Below, piece after piece: positions 50,578-60,680 of a stretch of 64,000 bases of DNA. The stretch spans positions 396,152 to 460,151 of the forward strand of contig NZ_FNEQ01000005.1 of NCBI RefSeq assembly GCF_900100205.1, written 5' to 3'. The translations under genes and the position numbers were made by a program. Positions within the stretch are counted from its first letter, which is position 1, and every line of letters starts with the position of its first letter. The DNA is from Duganella sp. OV510 (lineage in GTDB: Bacteria > Pseudomonadota > Gammaproteobacteria > Burkholderiales > Burkholderiaceae_D). The notes beneath the pieces are model-generated. The model had not been told where the DNA came from and made no database searches. It saw only the letters and a program-made list of their open reading frames with translations.

Positions 50578-52155
50578 TTACGCGTGCGCCTCCATAAGTT
50601 TTTTGTTTTCGGTATGTGATGAAACAGCGGCGGCAGCCTGGCTGGCGACATAGGCGCCGTGATCCGGCATCAGCGCCACCGCCTGCGTGATCATGTCGCG
50701 CAGGCCGGCAAAGTGACCGTGCACCGTGCGGATGTCGACCCGCCCGGCCAACGGGTCGTAACGCTTCGGCAGCGCGCCCAGGCCCATCATCATCGCCACG
50801 AAAGACGGCTCGGCGAAGCCGCCGCGATCGACGATCGCCACGCGTCCGGTTTCGCGGAACAATGCGATCTGGTGGCGCAGCGAATCAGGGATCGGCATGG
50901 CGGCGCAGTAGCGCCAGAAGTCCGAATCGTCACGCCTGGTCAGCTTGTAGTGCAGCACGATGAAGTCGCGCACCGATTCGTAACGCAGGCTCATCACGCG
51001 GTTGAACTCATCGGCCAGCGCCGGGTTGCAATCGCGCTCCGGGAACAGTTCCAGCAGCTTGCCGACCGCCGTTTCGATCAGGTTGATGCTGGTCGATTCC
51101 AGCGGCTCGACGAAGCCCGCCGACAGGCCGATCGCCACCACGTTCTTGTCCCAGGATTTGCGCCGGCGCCCGGTGACGAAGCGGATCTGGCGCGGCTCGT
51201 CCAGCGCTTCGCCGTCGAGGCCGTCAAGCAGCACGCGGCGCGCCTGCTCGTCAGTGGTGAAACCGTTGCTGTACACATGGCCGTTGCCGATGCGGTGCTG
51301 CAACGGGATGCGCCATAGCCAGCCAGCCTCCTTCGCGGTGGAGCGCGTGTACGGCGTCAACTGCGGCGCCGAGGCGCAAGGCACGGCCAGTGCGCTATTG
51401 CATGGCAGGTAGTTGCTCCAGTCCTCGTAGCCCGCCTTCAAGGCGCCTTCGATCAGCAAGCCACGGAAGCCCGAGCAGTCGATGAACAGGTCGCCTTCGA
51501 TACGGCGGCCATCGCGCAGCTTGATGGCGGTAACGAAACCGCTCTCCGCATGCTGTTCAACGTCGACGATCATGCCTTCGATGCGCTGCACACCGCGCGC
51601 CACGGCGTAGTCGCGCAGATACCTGGCGTACAGGCTGGCATCGAAATGGAAACCGTAGGAATAGGCATCGGTCACGCCCGGCTTTTCCTCGTTCGGCGGA
51701 ACGAACTTGCCGTGGCGTGCCATGACGGATGGCATCGACCAGTTTTCCAGATCCGGCATGTTGTTGAAGGCGCTGGCCAGCCGCAGCCAGTGCTGGTGCG
51801 CGGACAAGCCGGCCAGCGGCGGGCCGAAATCGCCGAAGGCGTGGAAGAAGCGATTGCCGACGTGGCCCCAGTCCTTGAACTCGATGCCCAGCTTGTAGCT
51901 CGCCTTGGTCTTGGCGACAAAGTCGTCGGCATCCAGACCCAAGGCGGCGTTGTAGGCACGGATCGTCGGCAAGGTCGCTTCGCCGACGCCGATGGTGCCG
52001 ATCTCGGGCGATTCCACCAAAGTTACTTCGCACGGCTCGGTAGGGTGGCGCAACAGGCGCTGTGCCAGCGGAGCCGCAGTCATCCAGCCGGCCGTGCCGC
52101 CACCGACGATGACGATCCTGCGGATGGCTCCGCCATGCATCTCATTGCTGTTCAT
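50578..52155 (-). CDS. Flavin-dependent tryptophan-halogenase family protein
   Basis: The 525-residue protein has all the main halogenase marks: FAD motif GGGTAGWMTA at 18-27, the catalytic Lys of the PrnA group in SYKLG (Lys88), the halogenase fingerprint WLWRIP at 279-284, and the paired Glu in FVEPLESTSI (Glu353). With reduced FAD and oxygen such enzymes make HOX that halogenates an aromatic ring. No flavin reductase gene is nearby. It is first in a two-gene unit with a TonB receptor and stands behind two LacI-type operators, which suggests a nutrient-responsive role rather than antibiotic synthesis. The start follows CAGGAGACACC. Confidence 0.93.
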   Translation of the reverse strand: MNSNEMHGGAIRRIVIVGGGTAGWMTAAPLAQRLLRHPTEPCEVTLVESPEIGTIGVGEATLPTIRAYNAALGLDADDFVAKTKASYKLGIEFKDWGHVGNRFFHAFGDFGPPLAGLSAHQHWLRLASAFNNMPDLENWSMPSVMARHGKFVPPNEEKPGVTDAYSYGFHFDASLYARYLRDYAVARGVQRIEGMIVDVEQHAESGFVTAIKLRDGRRIEGDLFIDCSGFRGLLIEGALKAGYEDWSNYLPCNSALAVPCASAPQLTPYTRSTAKEAGWLWRIPLQHRIGNGHVYSNGFTTDEQARRVLLDGLDGEALDEPRQIRFVTGRRRKSWDKNVVAIGLSAGFVEPLESTSINLIETAVGKLLELFPERDCNPALADEFNRVMSLRYESVRDFIVLHYKLTRRDDSDFWRYCAAMPIPDSLRHQIALFRETGRVAIVDRGGFAEPSFVAMMMGLGALPKRYDPLAGRVDIRTVHGHFAGLRDMITQAVALMPDHGAYVASQAAAAVSSHTENKKLMEAHA

Positions 52156-52189
52156 GGTGTCTCCTGCCAGGTTCAGAAGGAAACTGCTA

Positions 52190-52203
52190 TGACAACGTTT
52201 TCA
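52190..52203. promoter_or_regulatory. LacI-type operator 1 (halogenase side)
   Basis: TGACAACGTTTTCA: arms TGACAA and TGAAAA (complement) around a central CG, matching at 5 of 6 positions, as in LacI/GalR-family operators. It starts 35 bp before the halogenase ATG, so bound protein would block elongation or initiation. Confidence 0.6.
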
Positions 52204-52289
52204 TTTGTCTTGAAATAAAAAGCCGTGAAGGCATGGGTGTCACCGGATGACAGGGCGAGTTGCTCCACAGCCATAGCGATGGCCGTTTG

Positions 52290-52303
52290 TGATAACGTTT
52301 TCA
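52290..52303. promoter_or_regulatory. LacI-type operator 2, 100 bp from operator 1
   Basis: TGATAACGTTTTCA differs from operator 1 at one base and lies exactly 100 bp further upstream in the same orientation. Two such sites would allow a tetramer to loop the DNA or a dimer to bind twice. The cognate repressor is not in this part of the window. Confidence 0.6.
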
Positions 52304-52530
52304 ATTGTGTCTCCCGTATTTTTATGTCCAGCATCAGGTGCCGGTAAGGCACGCTAACATTAATGCGGCCGCCGAACAAATAGTTGCGGCAAAAGGACGC
52401 TGTTTAACTGGATTCACTAAATAACGGTCAACAGAATAAAACCATGGTGGAACCGCGATTTAAATAAAGTTTGCTGAGCTGGCTGCGCTTCCGACGAAAT
52501 CCGGTAGCGCTTCCACCATCAAATCACAGC

Positions 52531-52556
52531 AAAAAAAATGCCGGCAAGGCCGGCAT
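52531..52556 (-). terminator. Terminator of the arylsulfotransferase-receptor-sulfatase operon
   Basis: ATGCCGGC, AAG, GCCGGCAT at 52538-52556, followed on the minus strand by a run of eight T. It lies 23 bp past the sulfatase stop. The same hairpin is reused after glnB at 58036-58056. Confidence 0.88.
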
Positions 52557-52579
52557 GGTGCATGTATCGAAACAGCAAC

Positions 52580-53995
52580 TCAGTCGGCGACGCTACCGCC
52601 GGCCGGCACGCCATAGCGGTCCGCCTGCACCGCGCCGCTGACGCCGTGGGTGCGGACATCGGCTGTGATCGGCAGCATCTGCTTGTTCCAATCTTCCCAT
52701 TGTGCTTTCAGCTTGCCAAACACTTCCGGGTGGCGCTTGGCCAGGTTGGCACGCTCGCGCTGATCCTTGACCACGTCGAACAGAAACTCATTCTTGCCGA
52801 TTTTCAGATACTTCCAGTTACCCGCGCGAATCGCCCGCTGGGCGTTGGCCTTGTAGCGCCACAGCAGCGTGCGCTCAGTATTGGACGACCGGCCCAGCAC
52901 GATGGGCAACAGGTTGGCGCCATCCGCCGGATAGGATGGATCGGGCGTGCCGCCGGCAGCCGCCAGCAGGGTCGGCAGCCAGTCCATCGAGATCGCCACC
53001 TGTTCGCTCACCTGCCCTGCCTTCACCTTGGCCGGCCAGCGCAGGATGGCCGGCACACGGATGCCGCCTTCCAGCAATTCGGTCTTCTGGCCGGTCAGCG
53101 GCCAGGTCTTCGAGAAGCGCTCGCCGCCGTTGTCGCTGGTGAAGATGACGATGGTGTTGTCGGCCAGCCCCTTCTTCTCCAGCGCCGCCAGCACACGGCC
53201 GATCGACGCATCCAGCGATTCAACCATGCGGCCGTAGGTGGCCAGGTCGCCGCCATCGTAATGGAAGATGTTGTCGATGTTGCGCGAAATCTCCTCGTCG
53301 CCCGGCCCCTCCCACGGCCAGTGCGGCGCGGTGTAGTGCAAGGACAGCAGGAAGGGCTTGCCGGGCTGCTGCCTGTTGACGAATTCGACCGCGCGTGCAC
53401 CCAGCAGGTCGGTGTAATAGCCGATCTGCTGCACCGGCACTTCGCCTTCATACAGGTCTTCCTTCACATTCGGGCCGACGCCCGGCTTGTGGGTGAAGTA
53501 GTCGATGGCGCCGCCGTAGTTGCCGAAGAAGCTGTCATAACCGCTTTTCAGCGGGCCGAACGTTGGCAGATAACCCAGGTGCCACTTGCCGATCAGCGCC
53601 GTGCCGTAGCCCTGCTTCTTCAGCAGCGACGGCAGCGTCGGGTGCGATGGCGGCAGGCCCAGCGTGTCGGAGGCACCGGCAATCGGTTCCTCCAGCCCGC
53701 CGCGCAGGCGATACTGGTAGCGGCCGGTAATCAGCGCGAAGCGCGTTGCCGAGCATACCGCCGAGTTGGCGTAGGCCTGGTTGAAGCGGATGCCTTGCGC
53801 CGCCAGCCGGTCCAGATGCGGCGTCTTGAAATCGGTCTGGCCGTAGACGCCAAGGTCGGCGTGGCCAAGGTCGTCGGCCAGAATGAAGATGATGTTGGGC
53901 TGATCATTGCCGGCCGCCGTCGCGGATGGCAGATAGTTGGCCAGCGCCAGCGCAGGCAGCGATTGAAGGATGCGGCGGCGGGTGTTATTCGTCAT
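52580..53995 (-). CDS. Type I sulfatase, probably Tat-exported
   Basis: The 471-residue alkaline-phosphatase-superfamily enzyme starts with a Tat-like signal (NTRRRILQSLPALALA). The active-site loop reads CSATR with Cys81 as the formylglycine precursor; it fits C-x-(P/A)-x-R but has Ala in place of the usual Pro. Metal ligands are seen in FILADDLGHADLG (Asp41, Asp42) and in the SDNGGE motif. GKWHLG marks the sulfate pocket. It hydrolyses a sulfate ester, probably in the periplasm. It is the last gene of an operon, 15 bp after the receptor. No formylglycine-generating enzyme is in the window. Confidence 0.92.
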   Translation of the reverse strand: MTNNTRRRILQSLPALALANYLPSATAAGNDQPNIIFILADDLGHADLGVYGQTDFKTPHLDRLAAQGIRFNQAYANSAVCSATRFALITGRYQYRLRGGLEEPIAGASDTLGLPPSHPTLPSLLKKQGYGTALIGKWHLGYLPTFGPLKSGYDSFFGNYGGAIDYFTHKPGVGPNVKEDLYEGEVPVQQIGYYTDLLGARAVEFVNRQQPGKPFLLSLHYTAPHWPWEGPGDEEISRNIDNIFHYDGGDLATYGRMVESLDASIGRVLAALEKKGLADNTIVIFTSDNGGERFSKTWPLTGQKTELLEGGIRVPAILRWPAKVKAGQVSEQVAISMDWLPTLLAAAGGTPDPSYPADGANLLPIVLGRSSNTERTLLWRYKANAQRAIRAGNWKYLKIGKNEFLFDVVKDQRERANLAKRHPEVFGKLKAQWEDWNKQMLPITADVRTHGVSGAVQADRYGVPAGGSVAD

Positions 53996-54010
53996 GCTGT
54001 ATGTCTCCTT

Positions 54011-56422
54011 TTAGAAATCTGCGCGGGCGGTCAGGCCCACGGTACGCGGCGTGCCGATGATGGCGTTGTACGCGCCAAAGCTGGTGTTCCACAGGCTGGT
54101 GTAGTACAGCTTGTCGAAGGCGTTCTTGGCCCACAGCGACACATCCCACTTGGCGCCGCCGGCCTTGAAGCGCGCGCCGGCCGACAGGTTGGTCAGCGCG
54201 TAAGCGGGAATCCTGGAATACTTCGACGCGTCCAGGGTGCCGTACACCTCGGTGCGGTAGGAAGTGTTGGCGTTGAAGTAGGCTTCCACGCCTTCGGCCA
54301 CAGCATGCGCGTACTGTGCGTTCAGGCTGCCGGTCCAGCGCGGCGCGTTGACCAGCGCGTTGCGACCGGACAGGTTGCACGAGGTGGCGCTGATTTCAGG
54401 CGGGCATGGCGCGTTGGTGTATTTCAGGTACTTCACATCGTTGAAGGCGCCGTTCGCGCCCAGCGTGAAGCCGCGCGCCACCAGGAAAGTCGTCTCCAGT
54501 TCGACGCCACGGCTGCGCACATTGCCGGCGTTGGTCAGGTATTGCGACTGCGTGGTCGGGTCATAGGCGTTGTTCTGGTAACCGTGCACCACGTTGGCAA
54601 ACACGCTGGCGTTGATCTGCGCGCGGCGTTCCCACAGATTGCTCTTGATGCCCAGCTCGAAGTTGTTGGCCTTCTCGTTATTCACCTTCAGCGAGGCGAT
54701 GCCTGCCGCACCCGGCACGGTCAGGTTGATGCCACCGGATTTCTCGCCGTGCGACAGGCTGGCGAAGCCCAGCACATCGGTGTCGATCTTGTAGGCCAGC
54801 GTCAGCAGGCCGGACGGGCTGAGGTTGTTCAGATTGATTTCGCCGGAGTTGAAAGCACCATAGCGGGCGTTGCGCGAAGCCAGCGCGGCGCCGGTGACGC
54901 TGGCGCCGCCGGTCGGCGCGTAGCGGATCTCGTAGGCGCGCTTGTCTTCATAGGTCGCGCGCAGGCCGGCGGTCAGGTCCCATTGCGGATCGATGTGCCA
55001 GATCGACTGGCCGAACAGCGCGTAGCTGTTGACGCGCAGGTGGCCATCGGCCAGGCTGCTGACGTTGTTCCAGGCGTTGTTCGGCGTGCCGTTGAACTGG
55101 TCGGCCAGCGGGCCGTTGACGCTGAAATTGGTGTTGTCCAGATTCTGATAGTAGTAATACGCGCCCACCACCGACTCCAGCTCGCGTCCCTGCGGCGTGG
55201 CCAGGCGCAGCTCCTGCGTGAACTGACGGTGGCGCGTCAGCGCACCGACATTGAGTGTCACCGGCTTATCCAGGCCATCGTCATTGCGCGGCGTGAAGTT
55301 CCAGAAGCGGAAGGCGCTGATCGAGGTGAACTTGTAGTCGTTGTCCAGCTTGTAGTTGGCCTCGGCCGACAGGCCGCCCTGATGCACGCTGACATGCGAG
55401 CCGCTGTCCAGGTTGACCTGGTACTTGCCCGGATCGGTCGTCACCCGCGCGCCGATGGCGGCGGCCTGCGTCAGCCAGCGGCCGCTCGGGCCGGCGCTGT
55501 AGAACACCATGGTGCCGTTGTTCGAGTCTTCCTCGTTGTAGTCGGCGATGATGCGGGCGCTCAGCTTGGCGTCCGGCTCGAACAACAATTGCGCGCGCAC
55601 GCCCTGGCGGTCGCCGCCCTGCACCTTCTTGCCGTTGTAGAGGTTGGTGATGTAGCCGCCTTCATGCGTCTTGTAGACCGACAGGCGGCCGGCCAGCGTA
55701 TCCGAAAACGCCCCCGAGACGCTGGCCTTGCCCTGCGCGTACTTGTCCTGGCCGAGCGACAGCGATGCCGTGTTCTCGCTGCGGAAAGTCGGCTGCCTGG
55801 TGGTGATGTTCAGCACGCCGGCGGTGGTGTTCTTGCCGAACAGCGTGCCTTGCGGGCCGCGCAGCAACTCCAGCTGCTGTACATCCAGCGCGTCGAACGC
55901 GGCCATGCCAGGCCGCGCCAGATAGACGTTATCCAGGTACAGGCCGACGCTGCCCTCCAGGCCATCGCTGGCGGTGTTGTTGCCCAGGCCGCGCACGGCA
56001 AAGCTCAGCTGGCGCGCATGGACAAAGTTGACCGTGGTGCTGGGCAGCAGTTGCTGCAAGTCCTGCACGCGGTACACGCGGTTGTTCTCCAGCGATTTGT
56101 CGTCCAGCACACTCATGGTGGTTGGCACGCTTTGCGAGGTTTCATTGCGGCGACGGGTGGAGACGGTCACGCTGGCAATCACTTGCGCAACATCGGCAGC
56201 GGCGGCGGCGGCGGCATTGGCGGCGCCTTCCTGCGCGGCCTCACCGCTGGCTGCGGCGGCGGCCACAACGGCGGTCGGCGCGGCGGCACTGGCTTCCACG
56301 GCGGTATCGGAGATGCCGGCCACCGCCAGCAGGGCCGCATTCTGCGCCTGTGCCGACGGCACGCAGGCAAAGGCGAGTCCATAAGCCGTGGCGACGGCGA
56401 CGGCGAGTTTTTTCTGTTGCAT
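54011..56422 (-). CDS. TonB-dependent receptor of the sulfatase operon
   Basis: The start at 56420-56422 (MQQKKLAVAVATAYG) opens a signal peptide; the frame extends 17 codons upstream without support. The 803-residue product has an unusual Ala-rich segment about 42-80 (NAAAAAAADVAQ) before the plug (SVPTTMSVLDDKSLENNRVY; VQQLELLRGPQGTLFGKNTT). The barrel ends in Phe (VGLTARADF). The plug is of the iron/vitamin-type subfamily, but the neighbours, an arylsulfotransferase 87 bp upstream and a sulfatase 15 bp downstream, suggest a sulfated organic compound as the ligand (inference). Confidence 0.94.
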   Translation of the reverse strand: MQQKKLAVAVATAYGLAFACVPSAQAQNAALLAVAGISDTAVEASAAAPTAVVAAAAASGEAAQEGAANAAAAAAADVAQVIASVTVSTRRRNETSQSVPTTMSVLDDKSLENNRVYRVQDLQQLLPSTTVNFVHARQLSFAVRGLGNNTASDGLEGSVGLYLDNVYLARPGMAAFDALDVQQLELLRGPQGTLFGKNTTAGVLNITTRQPTFRSENTASLSLGQDKYAQGKASVSGAFSDTLAGRLSVYKTHEGGYITNLYNGKKVQGGDRQGVRAQLLFEPDAKLSARIIADYNEEDSNNGTMVFYSAGPSGRWLTQAAAIGARVTTDPGKYQVNLDSGSHVSVHQGGLSAEANYKLDNDYKFTSISAFRFWNFTPRNDDGLDKPVTLNVGALTRHRQFTQELRLATPQGRELESVVGAYYYYQNLDNTNFSVNGPLADQFNGTPNNAWNNVSSLADGHLRVNSYALFGQSIWHIDPQWDLTAGLRATYEDKRAYEIRYAPTGGASVTGAALASRNARYGAFNSGEINLNNLSPSGLLTLAYKIDTDVLGFASLSHGEKSGGINLTVPGAAGIASLKVNNEKANNFELGIKSNLWERRAQINASVFANVVHGYQNNAYDPTTQSQYLTNAGNVRSRGVELETTFLVARGFTLGANGAFNDVKYLKYTNAPCPPEISATSCNLSGRNALVNAPRWTGSLNAQYAHAVAEGVEAYFNANTSYRTEVYGTLDASKYSRIPAYALTNLSAGARFKAGGAKWDVSLWAKNAFDKLYYTSLWNTSFGAYNAIIGTPRTVGLTARADF

Positions 56423-56509
56423 GATCAGGGCTTTCGTTCTGAGAAAGGTGTAAGGAGTCCCGCACGCCGGCATGCGGGCCGGCGCGTTGTTGTGTGAGTG
56501 AGGACGCGG

Positions 56510-57916
56510 TTATTGAGTGGCTATGCGAAACTTGCCTGGCTCGGGCGGGATCACCGCTTTTTCAGAGCGTGGCGTGCCTTCCGGCACCCAGCTGTAAGGC
56601 ACCGGCTGGGCGCGATACAACCAATTGCTCAGCACCGGCTTGCCCGCGCCAGCCACTGGCGTCGGCGCGAAGTAAGGGCTGATGTATTCCCAGGCGATGT
56701 CGCCTTTCGCAGTCACCTGGAAGATGCGGCCGTTCATGCCCTCATCGATCAAGGTATTCCCGTTCGGCAGACGGCGGGCGCTGCTGATGAAGGAGCTGTA
56801 AAAGCCCCAGTCCGGCCCGTTGGAATCGCTGCCCGTGTATTCCCATACAACCTGCTTGTTGATCGGATCGATTTCCAGCACCCGCGAGCGCGGCTGCACG
56901 CCAACGCTGACACGCGGATAGCCAGCCTCGCCCTGGTTATCGAACACCAGGATATTGCCGGCGCCCGGCAAGCCCTGCTCGATCAGGTGCGCATCATGCT
57001 GGCCGACGATCTGGTCGACCGGGCGCGGCAGCACACGCGGGCCGCGTGCCTGCTCCGGATAATCCGGCCCCAGGTTCCACACCACCTTGCCAGTCTGCTT
57101 ATCGATGATGACGATGAAGTTGGCTTCGCGCGAATCGATCAGGATGTTATCCGGATGGAAGCGCTGATCGCCGCCGTCATGCCATTTGTTTGGTCCCAGC
57201 ACCGACATATTGTTGATGTGCAGATAGTCAAACGGCACGCCCTTGCCGCGTGGCGACGCCCCCTCCCTCACCAGCTTCAGCGAGGCCGCCGAAAAACCGA
57301 ATTCGTTCAGATGCTCGGACGCCACCCACTGCCACACGATGTCGCCCTGCTTGTTGACTTCGTAGATCACGTCGTCCAGCACCTGCGGCGCGCTGAAACC
57401 CTTGACCGGATGCACCAGGTTGGCCAGCACCAGCGTGTTGCCGTTCTTCAGGCGGCGCCAGTCATGGTGCTGCTTGGCGCTGCCGCCAGGCACTTGCGCA
57501 TTAGCCTTGCCTTCGACCGGCGCGGCGTAGGCATCCTGCGCGCTGCTGGCCGCGCCCCACTGCCAGACCACGTTGCTGTTCCAGTCCAGCTCACCGATCG
57601 CCTGGTTGTTCAGGCCATTGCCCTGGTTGAAAGTGCCGGGCGCGCTGGCCAGTTGCAGCAGCACGTTGCCGCGCTTCCCGCCGGTCAACGCCGGATCGAG
57701 CAACACCGGCGGGAAGCCTTCGGCGTTCCAGCTGTGGACCTCGTTGCCATTCATGTCGATCAGATGGGTTTTCTTGTCCTGGCCGCTGAAGATCACGTAG
57801 CTGTTGTACGCGGTGGCGGTGTCGTAGCGGGTAACACCGGTGGGATAAACGCTGGGCGCAGCGCCCAGGTTGGCGGCGATGGACAACAGGCACAGGGCGG
57901 CGATCTTCTTGGTCAT
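56510..57916 (-). CDS. Periplasmic arylsulfotransferase (ASST, PAPS-independent)
   Basis: The 468-residue protein has a signal peptide (KKIAALCLLSIAANLGAA) and repeated propeller blades (VWQWGAA, VWQWVAS, VVWEYTGS, IAWEYISP). ASST enzymes move sulfate from a phenolic donor to another phenol through a sulfo-histidine. Candidate active-site residues seen here are His150-His151, His233 in YLHINN, Arg263 in DSREAN and His307 or His310 in GQHDAHLIEQG, which fit the His/His/Arg/His set known for the E. coli enzyme. It is the first gene of an operon with a receptor and a sulfatase. No dsbA-like partner gene, as found in uropathogens, lies next to it. Confidence 0.88.
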   Translation of the reverse strand: MTKKIAALCLLSIAANLGAAPSVYPTGVTRYDTATAYNSYVIFSGQDKKTHLIDMNGNEVHSWNAEGFPPVLLDPALTGGKRGNVLLQLASAPGTFNQGNGLNNQAIGELDWNSNVVWQWGAASSAQDAYAAPVEGKANAQVPGGSAKQHHDWRRLKNGNTLVLANLVHPVKGFSAPQVLDDVIYEVNKQGDIVWQWVASEHLNEFGFSAASLKLVREGASPRGKGVPFDYLHINNMSVLGPNKWHDGGDQRFHPDNILIDSREANFIVIIDKQTGKVVWNLGPDYPEQARGPRVLPRPVDQIVGQHDAHLIEQGLPGAGNILVFDNQGEAGYPRVSVGVQPRSRVLEIDPINKQVVWEYTGSDSNGPDWGFYSSFISSARRLPNGNTLIDEGMNGRIFQVTAKGDIAWEYISPYFAPTPVAGAGKPVLSNWLYRAQPVPYSWVPEGTPRSEKAVIPPEPGKFRIATQ

Positions 57917-57935
57917 GAGGCGATCTCTTGAAATG

Positions 57936-57950
57936 TAGACAGTGTGTCTA
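57936..57950. promoter_or_regulatory. Inverted repeat upstream of the arylsulfotransferase operon
   Basis: TAGACA, GTG, TGTCTA, 19 bp before the ASST start codon, so a bound repressor would cover the promoter or leader. The half-sites equal those of the repeat at 26783-26804; the spacer is 3 bp instead of 4. Confidence 0.5.
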
Positions 57951-58028
57951 TATTACGGATTCACCTAGAAATCTCGAACTAATATAACCAATAAAGAATA
58001 TGCAAAAACTGCCTTAATCGGTGCAGGA

Positions 58029-58056
58029 CAAAAAAAATGCCGGCAAGGCCGGCATT
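58029..58056 (-). terminator. Terminator of glnB
   Basis: AATGCCGGC, AAG, GCCGGCATT at 58036-58056, followed on the minus strand by a run of eight T including the stem. It starts 21 bp past the glnB stop. Confidence 0.9.
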
Positions 58057-58077
58057 CCGAATAAAGCTGAAACAGGT

Positions 58078-58425
<348 letters not shown>

Positions 58426-58475
58426 TTATATCCAAATCGAAAATCCGGGCGCAGCTGACTGCATGCTTTGGTTCT

Positions 58476-58503
58476 ATTGTAATCGACCGTAGCGTGCTGT
58501 CCA
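58476..58503 (-). promoter_or_regulatory. Sigma-70-type promoter of glnB
   Basis: On the minus strand TGGACA (-35), 16 bp, TACAAT (-10), about 60 bp before the glnB ATG. It lies in the gap after nadE. No -24/-12 (sigma-54) element was found there. Confidence 0.5.
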
Positions 58504-58531
58504 TGCACATAAGCTTATTCTTGAGGATTCT

Positions 58532-60586
<2,055 letters not shown>

Positions 60587-60680
60587 GTCAAGTCTTCCGG
60601 CGTTGGCAAAATCCGATTATCGCACGGGCAAAGCTCGCCCGCATGCGCTAGACTGGCAGCTCATCAAGCATGGAGGCAGT

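Larger units (their letters stand above)
52156..52579. other. 424-bp intergenic region upstream of the halogenase locus
   Basis: No credible gene. It holds the halogenase ribosome site, two LacI-type operators (52190-52203 and 52290-52303), AT-rich stretches that should contain the promoter, and the terminator of the sulfatase operon (52531-52556). A 68-codon open frame at 52173-52379 lacks a ribosome site and covers both operators, so I do not call it. Confidence 0.8.

Noticed and set aside
52173..52379. 68-codon frame upstream of the halogenase
   Set aside because: No ribosome site, no recognisable sequence, and it covers both LacI-type operators and the likely promoter.
52538..56497. 1319-codon open frame on the plus strand
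   Set aside because: It lies antisense to the sulfatase and TonB receptor genes, both with clear motifs and ribosome sites. Long antisense frames are normal in GC-rich genes; its protein is Arg/Gln/His-rich and matches nothing.
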